From the NCBI GenBank assembly GCA_964439395.1, contig CAYTNV010000049.1, positions 1-13,357 on the forward strand: DNA of 13,357 nucleotides. Reading direction: 5' to 3'. This document shows positions 1-5,845 of this stretch, one piece after another (positions within the stretch are counted from its first letter, which is position 1; every line of letters starts with the position of its first letter). Origin of the DNA: JAUUSJ01 sp964439395. Its GTDB lineage: Bacteria; Bacillota; Clostridia; Lachnospirales; Lachnospiraceae. The notes beneath the pieces are model-generated. The model worked only from the letters and a program-made list of their open reading frames with translations, ran no database searches and had not been told where the DNA came from. Position numbers and translations under genes: made by a program.

Positions 1-53
1 GCGGCATGAATAATTTTATCATCAAGTGAATGGTCTTTTACTGCCATATCCAT
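1..53 (-). CDS. TetR/AcrR-family regulator, N-terminal fragment (partial)
   Basis: This is the 5' end of a gene that runs off the left edge. Reading leftward it begins M-D-M-A-V-K-D-H-S-L-D-D-K-I-I-H-A, the style of the first residues of a TetR/AcrR regulator, where a short polar lead enters helix 1 of the DNA-binding domain. Two ATGs compete, at 53 and 47. The AGGAG site is only 3 nt from the first and 9 nt from the second, so 47 is the likelier start. The family call rests mainly on context: a strong promoter with a 17-bp perfect inverted repeat over its transcription start lies directly upstream, the classic arrangement of a self-repressing TetR gene. Only about 17 codons are visible, so ligand and targets cannot be inferred. 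Another HTH regulator class is possible. Confidence 0.55.
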   Translation of the reverse strand, partial: MDMAVKDHSLDDKIIHA

Positions 54-70
54 ACTCTCCTCTCATATAT

Positions 71-109
71 AATACCGTTATCAATAACAGTATTATTGAT
101 AACGGTATT
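71..109. promoter_or_regulatory. Operator dyad (17-bp perfect inverted repeat) upstream of tetR
   Basis: AATACCGTTATCAATAA at 71-87 is the exact reverse complement of 93-109, with a 5-nt centre (CAGTA). Each half also contains a smaller imperfect palindrome: ACCGTTAT-CA-ATAACAGT at 73-90, and its mirror on the other side. This suggests two overlapping operators able to take two dimers. The dyad starts right at the -10 box of the minus-strand promoter and covers the predicted transcription start, so occupancy should block transcription. It is very probably the autoregulatory site of the adjacent TetR-like gene. Confidence 0.8.
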
Positions 110-138
110 ATTGTAGCATGATATAAGGCGGATGTCAA
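110..138 (-). promoter_or_regulatory. Strong sigma-A promoter of tetR
   Basis: Read on the minus strand, the -35 box is a perfect TTGACA (133-138), followed by a 17-nt spacer and the -10 box TACAAT (110-115). The -10 box is preceded by TG-C, giving an extended -10 element. Transcription should start near 103, inside the operator dyad. Confidence 0.85.
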
Positions 139-391
139 GATGGGAGGCTTTCAAATAAACGCAGACATTCAACAAAGAGGCAACATCTACTACTGAAATG
201 ACCTCCAATCTTCTATTTTCGCTCAAAATGCACCCTCCGGCAGTCAGAGGGTGCATTGTATCAATTGATGGTACGCAATCCAGTGAGAGGATGCGCCAAT
301 AATTATCAATATATAATAGAGGTGTACATCTTTTAATTTTACCTTTGAGGGGCGTGCAAAGGTGTGCATAATTTGTATAATTTGCATATCC
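139..391. other. Intergenic stretch with no confident gene
   Basis: Between the tetR promoter and the RlmD tail remnant I see no confident gene. The rlmD frame stays open through this stretch to about position 38, but from roughly 391 leftward its translation resembles nothing I recognise, and it runs through a hairpin, a promoter and an operator. The hairpin at 227-257 is listed separately. Confidence 0.5.
227..257 (-). terminator. Hairpin, probable terminator of the rlmD transcript
   Basis: AATGCACCCTC (227-237) and GAGGGTGCATT (247-257) form an 11-bp stem with a 9-nt loop. On the minus strand the stem runs into TTTT, a short U-tract, so it probably ends transcription coming from rlmD before the tetR promoter. 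The plus strand has no U-tract. Confidence 0.55.
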
Positions 392-463
392 CCCACATTT
401 TCGTTTAACTTGAGAAATATATAAATTTGAAACCTTCAGATTATACTTCTTCAGCACATATTC
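392..463 (-). pseudogene. In-frame remnant of an RlmD C-terminal extension after a TAG stop
   Basis: Directly after the rlmD TAG (464-466) the same frame reads E-Y-V-L-K-K-Y-N-L and then KVSNLYISQVKRKCG. From memory, RlmD proteins of many Lachnospiraceae carry a C-terminal extension of the form ATYxEIKxYVL..., LKVSxLYIxQVKxKCG..., closing with a PxxEK..AI..AL block. Residues before the stop (ATYREI) and after it (EYVL...KRKCG) match this continuously, so the TAG occupies the place of a Lys codon (AAG to TAG). After KRKCG the expected ending is missing and the sequence becomes unrelated. I infer a nonsense change plus loss of the far end of the tail. Confidence 0.65.
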
Positions 464-1906
464 CTAAATTTCCCGATAGGTGGCTTTCTTCTCGGCTGCA
501 GCAATATCCAACTCGTCTAAATCTAGATCAACCTCTATCGTATCATCCGATTTTTGTTGAGACAAAAGAACTACCGTTTCTACATTCGGATTTTGAGGAA
601 ACATATCGACCGCACAAGCTCTCTCTACTCGATATCCAGCCTCAAGAAAATCCTCCAAATCCCTCACGAGAGAAGTCGGCTTACAGCTAATATACAAAAT
701 CTCCTTCGCCCCAAAATCAATAATCTTACCAATTGCCTTTGGATGAATTCCATCTCGCGGTGGATCAAGCACAATCACATCTGGCTCCATATCCAAAGTA
801 TCCACAACCTTTAGCACATCTCCCGCAATAAACTCACAGTTATCAATTCCATTCATTGTCGCATTCTCTTTCGCCGCATCGACTGCCTCCTCGACAATCT
901 CCACACCGATTACCTTTTTCGCCACAGCTGCCATCATCTGCCCAATTGTACCTGTTCCACTGTATAAATCAAACACAATTTTATCATCGATATCTCCAAT
1001 AAAATCTCTCGCCGTCTCATACAAAACTTCTGCTCCCAATGTATTCGTCTGGAAAAAAGAAAACGGTGAAATCTTAAATTTCAAGTCAAGCAAATATTCA
1101 TAAAAATAATCTTGTCCATAGAGTAAATGCATATCATCCTTTTTCACGACATCAGCCATACTGTCATTGATTGTGTGAAGAATTCCAACAATTTTCCCAT
1201 TTATTGGAAGTTTAATTAATTGCTGTACAAGAGGCTGCAAATCCACTTCCATCTGGGAAGAAGTAACAAGATTAATCAATATACTCCCCGTCTTAATGGA
1301 GCTTCGCACTACCAAATGTCTCAAATATCCCTCATGACTCCTCTTTTTATAATAAGGAATCCCCCTCTCGCTAAAAAATGTAACGACAGAATTCACTATT
1401 TGATTATAAACCTCTCTCACAATCTTACAATCTGTAATCTGCACAATATCATAAAAGCTATTTTTTTTGTGAAGTCCAAGTGCAAGCGGACCGTCCTTTC
1501 TCTCATCACCAAAAGAAAACTCCATCTTATTGCGATACCCAAAATCAATTGGGCTCTCCTTGATTCCCTCCCAAGGCAAATCCTCCATCACATTTTCAAG
1601 GAGGGAGCGCACTTGTCCCTCTTTCACTTTCTTTTGATTTTCATAGGAGAGTGTCTGATAGGCACATCCACCACAGACACCAAAATGAGGACAGGCTGGT
1701 ATACGATCCTCAAGCGGAGATTTCTCGACAACTTCCATTAGTGTTCCCTCAAGTCTATCTTTTCTCACCTTCTTTGCACGAAAACGCACAGTCTGACCTG
1801 GAATCACTCCTTTAATATTTCCTCTCCTATCTTCTATATGAAAAATTCCTTTATTTGGAAACTCCGTTTTTTCGATTTTGCATTCTAATATATCGCCTTT
1901 CTTCAT
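464..1906 (-). CDS. rlmD: 23S rRNA (uracil-C5)-methyltransferase, RlmD/TrmA family
   Basis: This SAM-dependent enzyme methylates C5 of a uridine in 23S rRNA (the E. coli RlmD target is U1939). Visible parts, in order: an N-terminal TRAM domain (about 1-62); four cysteines for a [4Fe-4S] cluster (C72, C78, C81, C160); the FQTN motif (285-288); the SAM-binding DLYSGTGTIG (313-322); DPPRDG (381-386); and the catalytic cysteine in YISCKPTSL (C408). The catalytic fold is complete by about residue 450. Residues 451-480 are an acidic tail ending ATYREI, cut by a TAG, after which related sequence continues in frame (392-463). The enzyme should still be active, because the tail lies beyond the core. 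The start is supported by AAAGGAA about 11 nt upstream. A dispersed repeat (1934-1998) lies just upstream of the gene. Paralogous TrmA-type enzymes with other RNA targets cannot be excluded. Confidence 0.93.
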   Translation of the reverse strand: MKKGDILECKIEKTEFPNKGIFHIEDRRGNIKGVIPGQTVRFRAKKVRKDRLEGTLMEVVEKSPLEDRIPACPHFGVCGGCAYQTLSYENQKKVKEGQVRSLLENVMEDLPWEGIKESPIDFGYRNKMEFSFGDERKDGPLALGLHKKNSFYDIVQITDCKIVREVYNQIVNSVVTFFSERGIPYYKKRSHEGYLRHLVVRSSIKTGSILINLVTSSQMEVDLQPLVQQLIKLPINGKIVGILHTINDSMADVVKKDDMHLLYGQDYFYEYLLDLKFKISPFSFFQTNTLGAEVLYETARDFIGDIDDKIVFDLYSGTGTIGQMMAAVAKKVIGVEIVEEAVDAAKENATMNGIDNCEFIAGDVLKVVDTLDMEPDVIVLDPPRDGIHPKAIGKIIDFGAKEILYISCKPTSLVRDLEDFLEAGYRVERACAVDMFPQNPNVETVVLLSQQKSDDTIEVDLDLDELDIAAAEKKATYREI

Positions 1907-1933
1907 AACTACCTATTCCTTTCTATACTTTGT

Positions 1934-1998
1934 GAAACAGCAAAGCTGTTTTCTATCCCGCAGGGATATGAAATGCGGTATGCTCCGTGAGTATACTT
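1934..1998 (-). repeat. Dispersed hairpin repeat, copy A
   Basis: Read on the minus strand, this begins GTATACTCACGGAGCATACC and contains two perfect small hairpins: TATCCC-TGC-GGGATA (1954-1968) and AAACAGC-TTT-GCTGTTT (1935-1951). The same order of blocks (TATAC..., GG/AGCATACCGC, ATCCCT, AAAACAGCT...GTTT) recurs at 10609-10670 and, in tandem degenerate form, at 12547-12679. Here it lies between the yfcE terminator and rlmD. Confidence 0.7.
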
Positions 1999-2026
1999 AA
2001 AAAAATATTGTTTTATCATAAAAATA

Positions 2027-2056
2027 GAGATGTCACATAAAAATATGCAGCATCCC
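2027..2056 (-). terminator. Rho-independent terminator after the yfcE operon
   Basis: On the minus strand GGGATG (2051-2056) pairs with CATCTC (2027-2032), and an inner imperfect stem closes over a T-rich loop. The 3' side runs into TATTTTTATG. The hairpin begins only about 8 nt after the TAA at 2065-2067, which closes the reading frame beyond the yfcE stop. It thus sits close behind that extension rather than behind the annotated yfcE stop. Confidence 0.65.
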
Positions 2057-2064
2057 CACTCTTT

Positions 2065-2199
2065 TTAAAATCCAAAAAACTGCTTAAGTTTATCCATCCA
2101 TTTTTTCACAACAGTTTTCATCATCTGAGTCTTAGACATTTTTCTCGTAATCTGATTATTTTTCACACGAGTCTCATAATCCTCTCCGAGAAAATCCCT
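2065..2199 (-). other. 44-codon in-frame open extension beyond the yfcE stop (remnant or small protein)
   Basis: After the yfcE TGA (2200-2202) the same frame stays open for 44 codons and ends at TAA (2065-2067), immediately before the terminator hairpin. The product begins R-D-F-L-G-E-D-Y-E-T-R and ends KKWMDKLKQFFGF. It is strongly basic and could form an amphipathic helix. Possible readings: a nonsense change in a longer yfcE; a small gene starting at GTG (2164-2166) or ATG (2137-2139); or a small gene with an ATGA-overlap start (ATG at 2201-2203) now carrying a 1-nt frameshift, since removing one G from the GGG run would join that ATG to this frame as MKDFLGEDYE... No canonical ribosome site decides among them, and I do not recognise the protein. 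Confidence 0.45.
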
Positions 2200-2706
2200 T
2201 CATATAATTAACTCATCAAACTTAGACTTATAATAGCCATGAGCATAATGAGCTTCTCCCTCGTCATCAATTTCCATAATCAAGAAAGTTGGTTTTCTTC
2301 CTGGCTGCCTTGGATAAGATAGACTGCCTGGATTTAAAATCGTAAGGTCACTATCAATCTCAATAAACGGCTGATGAGTATGACCATACATGACCACATC
2401 TACACCAAGCTCAAGAGCATATTCTCTCAAATACTGAACACCGCTATATACATAAAATTGATGTCCATGCACAACTAAAATTTTATATCCTCCAAGCTCA
2501 ATAAGCAACTGGTCTGGAAGGTCCAAATTCCAGTCATTATTTCCCGATATCATGTAGACAGGACAATCCGCTAGAGAACGGATATATGTATCTCCACGCT
2601 CCACGTCACCACAATGTATCATGGCATCGATTGGTCCAACCTGCTCCAAAACTCCCTCTATATCATCATTTCTTCCATGTGAATCGCTGATTACAAGTAT
2701 TCGCAT
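2200..2706 (-). CDS. YfcE/MJ0936-family metallophosphoesterase
   Basis: A 168-residue calcineurin-like phosphoesterase with the full metal-binding set: D8 and H10 (SDSHGR), GD (33-34), GNND (55-58), GH (81-82) and GHTH (108-111), followed by NPGS (125-128). Members of this family are two-metal enzymes, often with phosphodiesterase activity on model substrates; the physiological substrate is generally unknown. AGGAGG lies 6 nt before the ATG, overlaps the TAG stop of rdgB, and leaves only 10 nt between the genes, so the two are translationally close and almost surely cotranscribed. Pairing with rdgB is common in Firmicutes. The family is usually near 155-165 residues, so the enzyme is complete at the TGA even though the frame continues for 44 more codons (2065-2199). 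Confidence 0.9.
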   Translation of the reverse strand: MRILVISDSHGRNDDIEGVLEQVGPIDAMIHCGDVERGDTYIRSLADCPVYMISGNNDWNLDLPDQLLIELGGYKILVVHGHQFYVYSGVQYLREYALELGVDVVMYGHTHQPFIEIDSDLTILNPGSLSYPRQPGRKPTFLIMEIDDEGEAHYAHGYYKSKFDELII

Positions 2707-2716
2707 CCTCTTCCTC

Positions 2717-3310
2717 CTATTTTTTTAAAAGCTCACTCGCCTTACGCAGAGCTTTTCCCCTATGACTAATCGCATTTTTCTCTTCTGGACTAAGCTGTGC
2801 CGTTGATTTTCCAAGCTCTGGCACATAAAAAATTGGGTCATATCCAAATCCATTTTCTCCCGCTGGTTCATATCCAATTATTCCTTCTATTGTATCTTTA
2901 CAAACCTCTGTCCTTCCATCTGCAAATACGATTGCCACCGCACAAACAAAACGTGCTGTTCTTTTTTCTTCTTCGACATCTTTTAATCTGTCTAAAATAA
3001 TCTGATTTTTAATCTCATAAGGAGTATCTACTCCCTCATATCGTGAAGAATAAACACCTGGCTCTTTATTCAAATAATCTACTTCTAATCCTGAATCATC
3101 TGCCATTACAATCTCATGACAAATATTATTAACAGCCTTTGCCTTAATAATGGCATTTTCCTCAAATGTCTTTCCATCCTCCACAATCTCAATATCAATT
3201 CCTGCCTCTTTCATCGTAAGAACATCATAACCAAGTGGAGCTAAAATTTCTTTTATTTCTTTTACCTTACCTATGTTTGATGTGGCAAACACAATCTTTG
3301 TTTTTTCCAT
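2717..3310 (-). CDS. rdgB: XTP/dITP diphosphatase (non-canonical purine NTP pyrophosphatase, HAM1/RdgB)
   Basis: This enzyme hydrolyses XTP, ITP and dITP to monophosphate and pyrophosphate, keeping deaminated purines out of DNA and RNA. At 197 residues it is standard for the family. Motifs: SNxxK near the N-terminus (11-15), ADDSGLEVD (70-78), GVYSSRYEG (85-93), the substrate-specificity loop FGYDPIF (155-161) and SHRGKAL (182-188). AAAGGA lies 9 nt before the ATG. The gene is the middle member of an operon: the THUMP methyltransferase is 101 nt upstream and yfcE 10 nt downstream. Confidence 0.95.
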   Translation of the reverse strand: MEKTKIVFATSNIGKVKEIKEILAPLGYDVLTMKEAGIDIEIVEDGKTFEENAIIKAKAVNNICHEIVMADDSGLEVDYLNKEPGVYSSRYEGVDTPYEIKNQIILDRLKDVEEEKRTARFVCAVAIVFADGRTEVCKDTIEGIIGYEPAGENGFGYDPIFYVPELGKSTAQLSPEEKNAISHRGKALRKASELLKK

Positions 3311-3385
3311 CTTAATAAATCCTTTCCAAATATATTTTTAAATATCCTCATATTCCTTTTACAAAAGTCTTAAATATACCTCAAT

Positions 3386-3406
3386 GACAAAATTCGCTAT
3401 TTTGTC
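3386..3406. other. Small perfect hairpin inside the rlmL-rdgB gap
   Basis: GACAAAAT (3386-3393) and ATTTTGTC (3399-3406) enclose a 5-nt loop in the 101-nt gap between two same-strand genes, 5 nt after the upstream stop codon. On the minus strand it is followed by ATTGAGG rather than a U-run, so it is a poor terminator. It may protect or mark the 3' end of the upstream message. Confidence 0.45.
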
Positions 3407-3411
3407 TTACT

Positions 3412-4569
3412 CTATTTTTGTTTCGTTCCATTTTTGGGAGGCTTTGGTCCAAGATACTGATAAAGATAAGTCTTCATCATTCCATTATAAATCTTTCGAT
3501 TTTTCGTTGCCTTCTTGCCAATATATTTCTCTGCATCTTCATATGCAGTAAGTACATATTTTGACCAAGTATCTAGCTTAGAAAAGACATCACCAATCTG
3601 TCCATATAGCATTGGCAAATCCTTTTTCTCCTCTAATCTCTCTCCATAAGGAGGATTTGTTATAATAAATCCGTATTTTTTTGGATGACTAAGCTCACTA
3701 ACTGGACGCTCCTGAAAATGAATATGTTTGTCCACACCCGCCATCTTCGCATTTTCTCTGGCAATTTTTAACATTTTATAATCAATATCATACCCTTGTA
3801 TATCCATCTTAACAGAATCGTCAATTAAATCATATGCTTCCTCAAAAGCATCATTCCAAATATTTTTTTCTATTAAATTTTCCCATTTTTGAGCTTCAAA
3901 TGTACGATTCATTCCTGGAGCTCGATTTGTACCAATTAAAGCTGCCTCAATTGGAAATGTTCCACTTCCACAAAACGGATCAACCAAAATTCGGTCTTTT
4001 TTCCAAGGGGTAAGCAAAATAAGCGCACTTGCCAATGTCTCAGAAAGTGGCGCCTTTCCGTGCAAGAGACGATATCCTCTCTTGTGAAGAGAATCTCCTG
4101 AACTGTCAAATGCTACTGTTACTTTATCCTTATATAAAAATACACGAATGGGATAAGCAACTCCACTCTCCTCAAACCAATTTTGATGATAGGTCTGTTT
4201 CATTCTCTCAACAATCGCCTTTTTCACAATAGACTGAATATCAGAACTACTAAATAATTTACTCTTAATAGAAGAAGCCTTTGTCACCCAAAATTTTGCG
4301 TCCCTTGGAAGATAATCTTCCCAAGGAATCTCTTTTGTATTTTCAAAAAGCTCCTCAAATGTCCGCGCCTCAAACTCTGCTACTTTTAACAAAATTCTCT
4401 CTGCACTTCTCAAAAATATATTGCCGCGAACAAGCGCCTCTTCGTCTCCAAGATAGACGACACGCCCGTCCTCTACTTTTATGATATCATATCCAATATC
4501 TATAATCTCTCTTTTTAATACTGCCTCCAAGCCAAAGTGACAAGGAGCAATTAGTTCCATTCTACTCAC
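3412..4569 (-). CDS. THUMP-domain class I rRNA (guanine-N2)-methyltransferase, RlmL/YpsC-like
   Basis: A 385-residue RNA methyltransferase with an N-terminal ferredoxin-like/THUMP region (about 1-155), RGYR (164-167), the SAM-binding motif DPFCGSGT (197-204), GYDID (259-263) and the catalytic NPPY (305-308) typical of amino-group (N2-guanine) methylation. It matches the single-domain RlmL/YpsC-type proteins of Firmicutes, which probably act on 23S rRNA. A GTG start at 4569 is chosen because AAGGAG lies 6 nt before it; the in-frame ATG at 4560 is 15 nt from that site. It is the first gene of an operon with rdgB and yfcE and has its own promoter (4648-4677). Confidence 0.9.
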   Translation of the reverse strand: MSRMELIAPCHFGLEAVLKREIIDIGYDIIKVEDGRVVYLGDEEALVRGNIFLRSAERILLKVAEFEARTFEELFENTKEIPWEDYLPRDAKFWVTKASSIKSKLFSSSDIQSIVKKAIVERMKQTYHQNWFEESGVAYPIRVFLYKDKVTVAFDSSGDSLHKRGYRLLHGKAPLSETLASALILLTPWKKDRILVDPFCGSGTFPIEAALIGTNRAPGMNRTFEAQKWENLIEKNIWNDAFEEAYDLIDDSVKMDIQGYDIDYKMLKIARENAKMAGVDKHIHFQERPVSELSHPKKYGFIITNPPYGERLEEKKDLPMLYGQIGDVFSKLDTWSKYVLTAYEDAEKYIGKKATKNRKIYNGMMKTYLYQYLGPKPPKNGTKQK

Positions 4570-4647
4570 AAGTTTCTCCTTAAAATAAATTCATTTTGCT
4601 TCTTCATTTAGAGCTTTCCTTTTACATAAAGTATCATTTATTCATTT

Positions 4648-4677
4648 ATTGTACTCGCTTTCCTAACTCCATGTCAA
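4648..4677 (-). promoter_or_regulatory. Sigma-A promoter of the rlmL-like/rdgB/yfcE operon
   Basis: On the minus strand: perfect TTGACA (4672-4677), an 18-nt spacer, then TACAAT (4648-4653). It abuts the stop codon of the rhodanese gene and lies about 80 nt upstream of the methyltransferase start, so the three downstream genes can be expressed independently of the rhodanese. Confidence 0.8.
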
Positions 4678-4679
4678 CT

Positions 4680-5027
4680 TTATTTTAATTCCATCGTCCA
4701 AATACTATCTTCTTCTCGCTGTTTTTCGATATATCCCTCATAAAATGCATATCCACCTACAATGCTGTAAGCAGTATATCCTTGTTCGGCAAGCCATCTA
4801 GCCACCATTAAACTGACGGAACCATGCTCGCAGTATAAAACTACTGGTATGTCCTTCTCCAAAACAATTTCTTTTTTCTGCAGCTTTTCTAAATTTAACC
4901 ACTCTGACATTGGCAAATGTCCTTGATTATAACTTTCCTCATCTCTTACATCAAATAAAAGCGCCTTTTCTTCATATACCATCTTTATGGCATCTTTTAC
5001 TGCTATATTTTGAAATATTCCCTCCAT
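4680..5027 (-). CDS. Single-domain rhodanese-like protein
   Basis: A 115-residue protein that is essentially one rhodanese domain: DVRDEESYNQGHLP (26-39) is the typical CH2A-like motif, and YCEHGSVSLMVARWL (65-79) is the active-site loop with C66 as the persulfide-forming cysteine. This is followed by the C-terminal VGGYAFYEGY. Such proteins move sulfane sulfur or act in thiol redox chemistry; the partner cannot be read from the sequence. GAGGGG lies 6 nt before the ATG. It appears to be a single-gene unit just ahead of the methyltransferase promoter. Confidence 0.88.
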   Translation of the reverse strand: MEGIFQNIAVKDAIKMVYEEKALLFDVRDEESYNQGHLPMSEWLNLEKLQKKEIVLEKDIPVVLYCEHGSVSLMVARWLAEQGYTAYSIVGGYAFYEGYIEKQREEDSIWTMELK

Positions 5028-5215
5028 ATCTTGCCCCTCAGTTTACCTAAGTTATATATAGTATACGGCATTCTACTTCATTCGTGTATCTTTTTCATAT
5101 ATTTTCTTTGATTTTTTTATTTTTTCTTCATTTTCTTTTTTTTCTAAATTTATAAAACTCAGGAACCGTAAAAAAATAACTCGTATCTCTTACCCATTTT
5201 TTTATGTAAAAAAGA
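5028..5215. other. AT-rich intergenic region with no gene
   Basis: Pyrimidine-rich on the plus strand and without any reading frame I can support. On the minus strand a TATACT hexamer about 40 nt upstream of the rhodanese start may be its -10 box, but the -35 is poor. Together with the hairpin at 5216-5302 this fills the gap between the rhodanese and the Asn-rich gene. Confidence 0.5.
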
Positions 5216-5302
5216 ATGTTACAAAATATAAAATTCTAACAAAATACATTACTGAATCATTTCAGCGATATATATCTTTTGTTCGAATTCATTTTGTAAC
5301 AT
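5216..5302 (-). repeat. Long hairpin repeat, copy 1 (terminator-like)
   Basis: Nested inverted repeats: ATGTTACAAAAT (5216-5227) pairs exactly with 5291-5302; AATTCTAACAAAA (5232-5244) pairs with 5277-5289 with one mismatch; CTGAA-TCAT-TTCAG (5252-5265) forms the tip. On the minus strand the hairpin leads into TTCTTTTTT, so it can terminate the Asn-rich gene whose stop is at 5344. The minus-strand text shares GAGGATGTT.CAAAA, AACAA..GATATA and GCTGAA with the element at 9498-9601. Confidence 0.75.
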
Positions 5303-5343
5303 CCTCTTCTTGTCAATTCATCCTACTATTTATCATTAGTTAC

Positions 5344-5574
5344 TTAGCGACAGTTTTGAGTATGATTGGAAGTGTTAGTACTATTTTTCCCTGAATTTGT
5401 ACTGTCATTGGCATTTGTACTATTATTAGAATTTGTCGCATTTTTTGATTTTGTGGAATTTGTCGTATTTCTTACATTTGTAGAATTTGTTGTCTTATTT
5501 GTACTTCTGTTATTCCCACAATTATTCGCCTCGTTATTTGTGTTATTATTTGTGTTTTGATAAGAATTTTTCAT
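5344..5574 (-). CDS. 76-residue Asn/Thr/Ser-rich protein of unknown function
   Basis: I do not recognise a domain. The composition is extreme: 27 Asn, 15 Thr and 11 Ser, about 70% of the protein, in loose units such as TNST and TNNT, with only two cysteines (C19 and C75) and the ending N-C-R. There is no signal peptide, membrane segment or long hydrophobic run, so it is probably disordered or an extended scaffold. It looks like a genuine gene: AAAGGAG lies 8 nt before the ATG, a hairpin with a U-tract follows the stop, and the repeats are written with mixed synonymous codons (TCT, AGT, TCC, TCA for Ser; ACA, ACG, ACT for Thr), which argues for selection at the protein level rather than simple DNA repeat growth. 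A structural or spore-associated role is only a guess. Confidence 0.7.
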   Translation of the reverse strand: MKNSYQNTNNNTNNEANNCGNNRSTNKTTNSTNVRNTTNSTKSKNATNSNNSTNANDSTNSGKNSTNTSNHTQNCR

Positions 5575-5656
5575 TATTCTTTCTCCTTTCTATTTGGTAC
5601 GTTAATATTATCTGCAAAAAAAATTATTTTATTCCATATGTTTTTTGAAAAAAATG

Positions 5657-5685
5657 TTGCATTTTTAGATTCTATACTATATAAT
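5657..5685 (+). promoter_or_regulatory. Sigma-A promoter for the eamA leader
   Basis: TTGCAT (5657-5662), a 17-nt spacer and a perfect TATAAT (5680-5685). Transcription should start near 5692, giving a leader of about 150 nt before the eamA ATG. Confidence 0.75.
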
Positions 5686-5758
5686 TATTGCATGTGATAA
5701 GAATACTAACGTATTTTTACACATATAACCCCTTATTAATTATTTATACTCCCCTCAT

Positions 5759-5793
5759 TGAACGCTTTGGTAGCTCCCCTGCCAGAGCGTTCA
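5759..5793 (+). terminator. Very stable hairpin in the eamA leader (attenuator or sRNA terminator)
   Basis: TGAACGCTTTGGTAG (5759-5773) pairs with CTGCCAGAGCGTTCA (5779-5793) over a 5-nt loop (CTCCC): 15 base pairs with only two wobbles, far more GC-rich than its surroundings. It is followed by TCTTTTGT. It lies about 70 nt into the transcript from the promoter at 5657-5685 and about 50 nt before the eamA start. There is no U-tract on the minus strand, so it acts on plus-strand transcription. Confidence 0.7.
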
Positions 5794-5845
5794 TCTTTTG
5801 TATAAATATATTTGCGAAATTTATCGAAAAAGGAACTTTTATACT

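Noticed and set aside
38..457. A 139-codon minus-strand frame as an independent gene
   Set aside because: Its first part is the in-frame remnant of the RlmD tail. The rest runs through a terminator-like hairpin, the tetR promoter, the operator and the tetR start. No separate promoter is seen.
5366..5560. Plus-strand hydrophobic frame (Phe/Val/Leu-rich)
   Set aside because: It is the antisense of the Asn/Thr-rich gene; Asn and Thr codons read backwards give a hydrophobic string. It has no ribosome site.
5798..5845. Upstream ATG for the EamA transporter
   Set aside because: The added 16 residues have no ribosome site and begin just after the leader hairpin. The ATG at 5846 has AAGGAA at proper distance.
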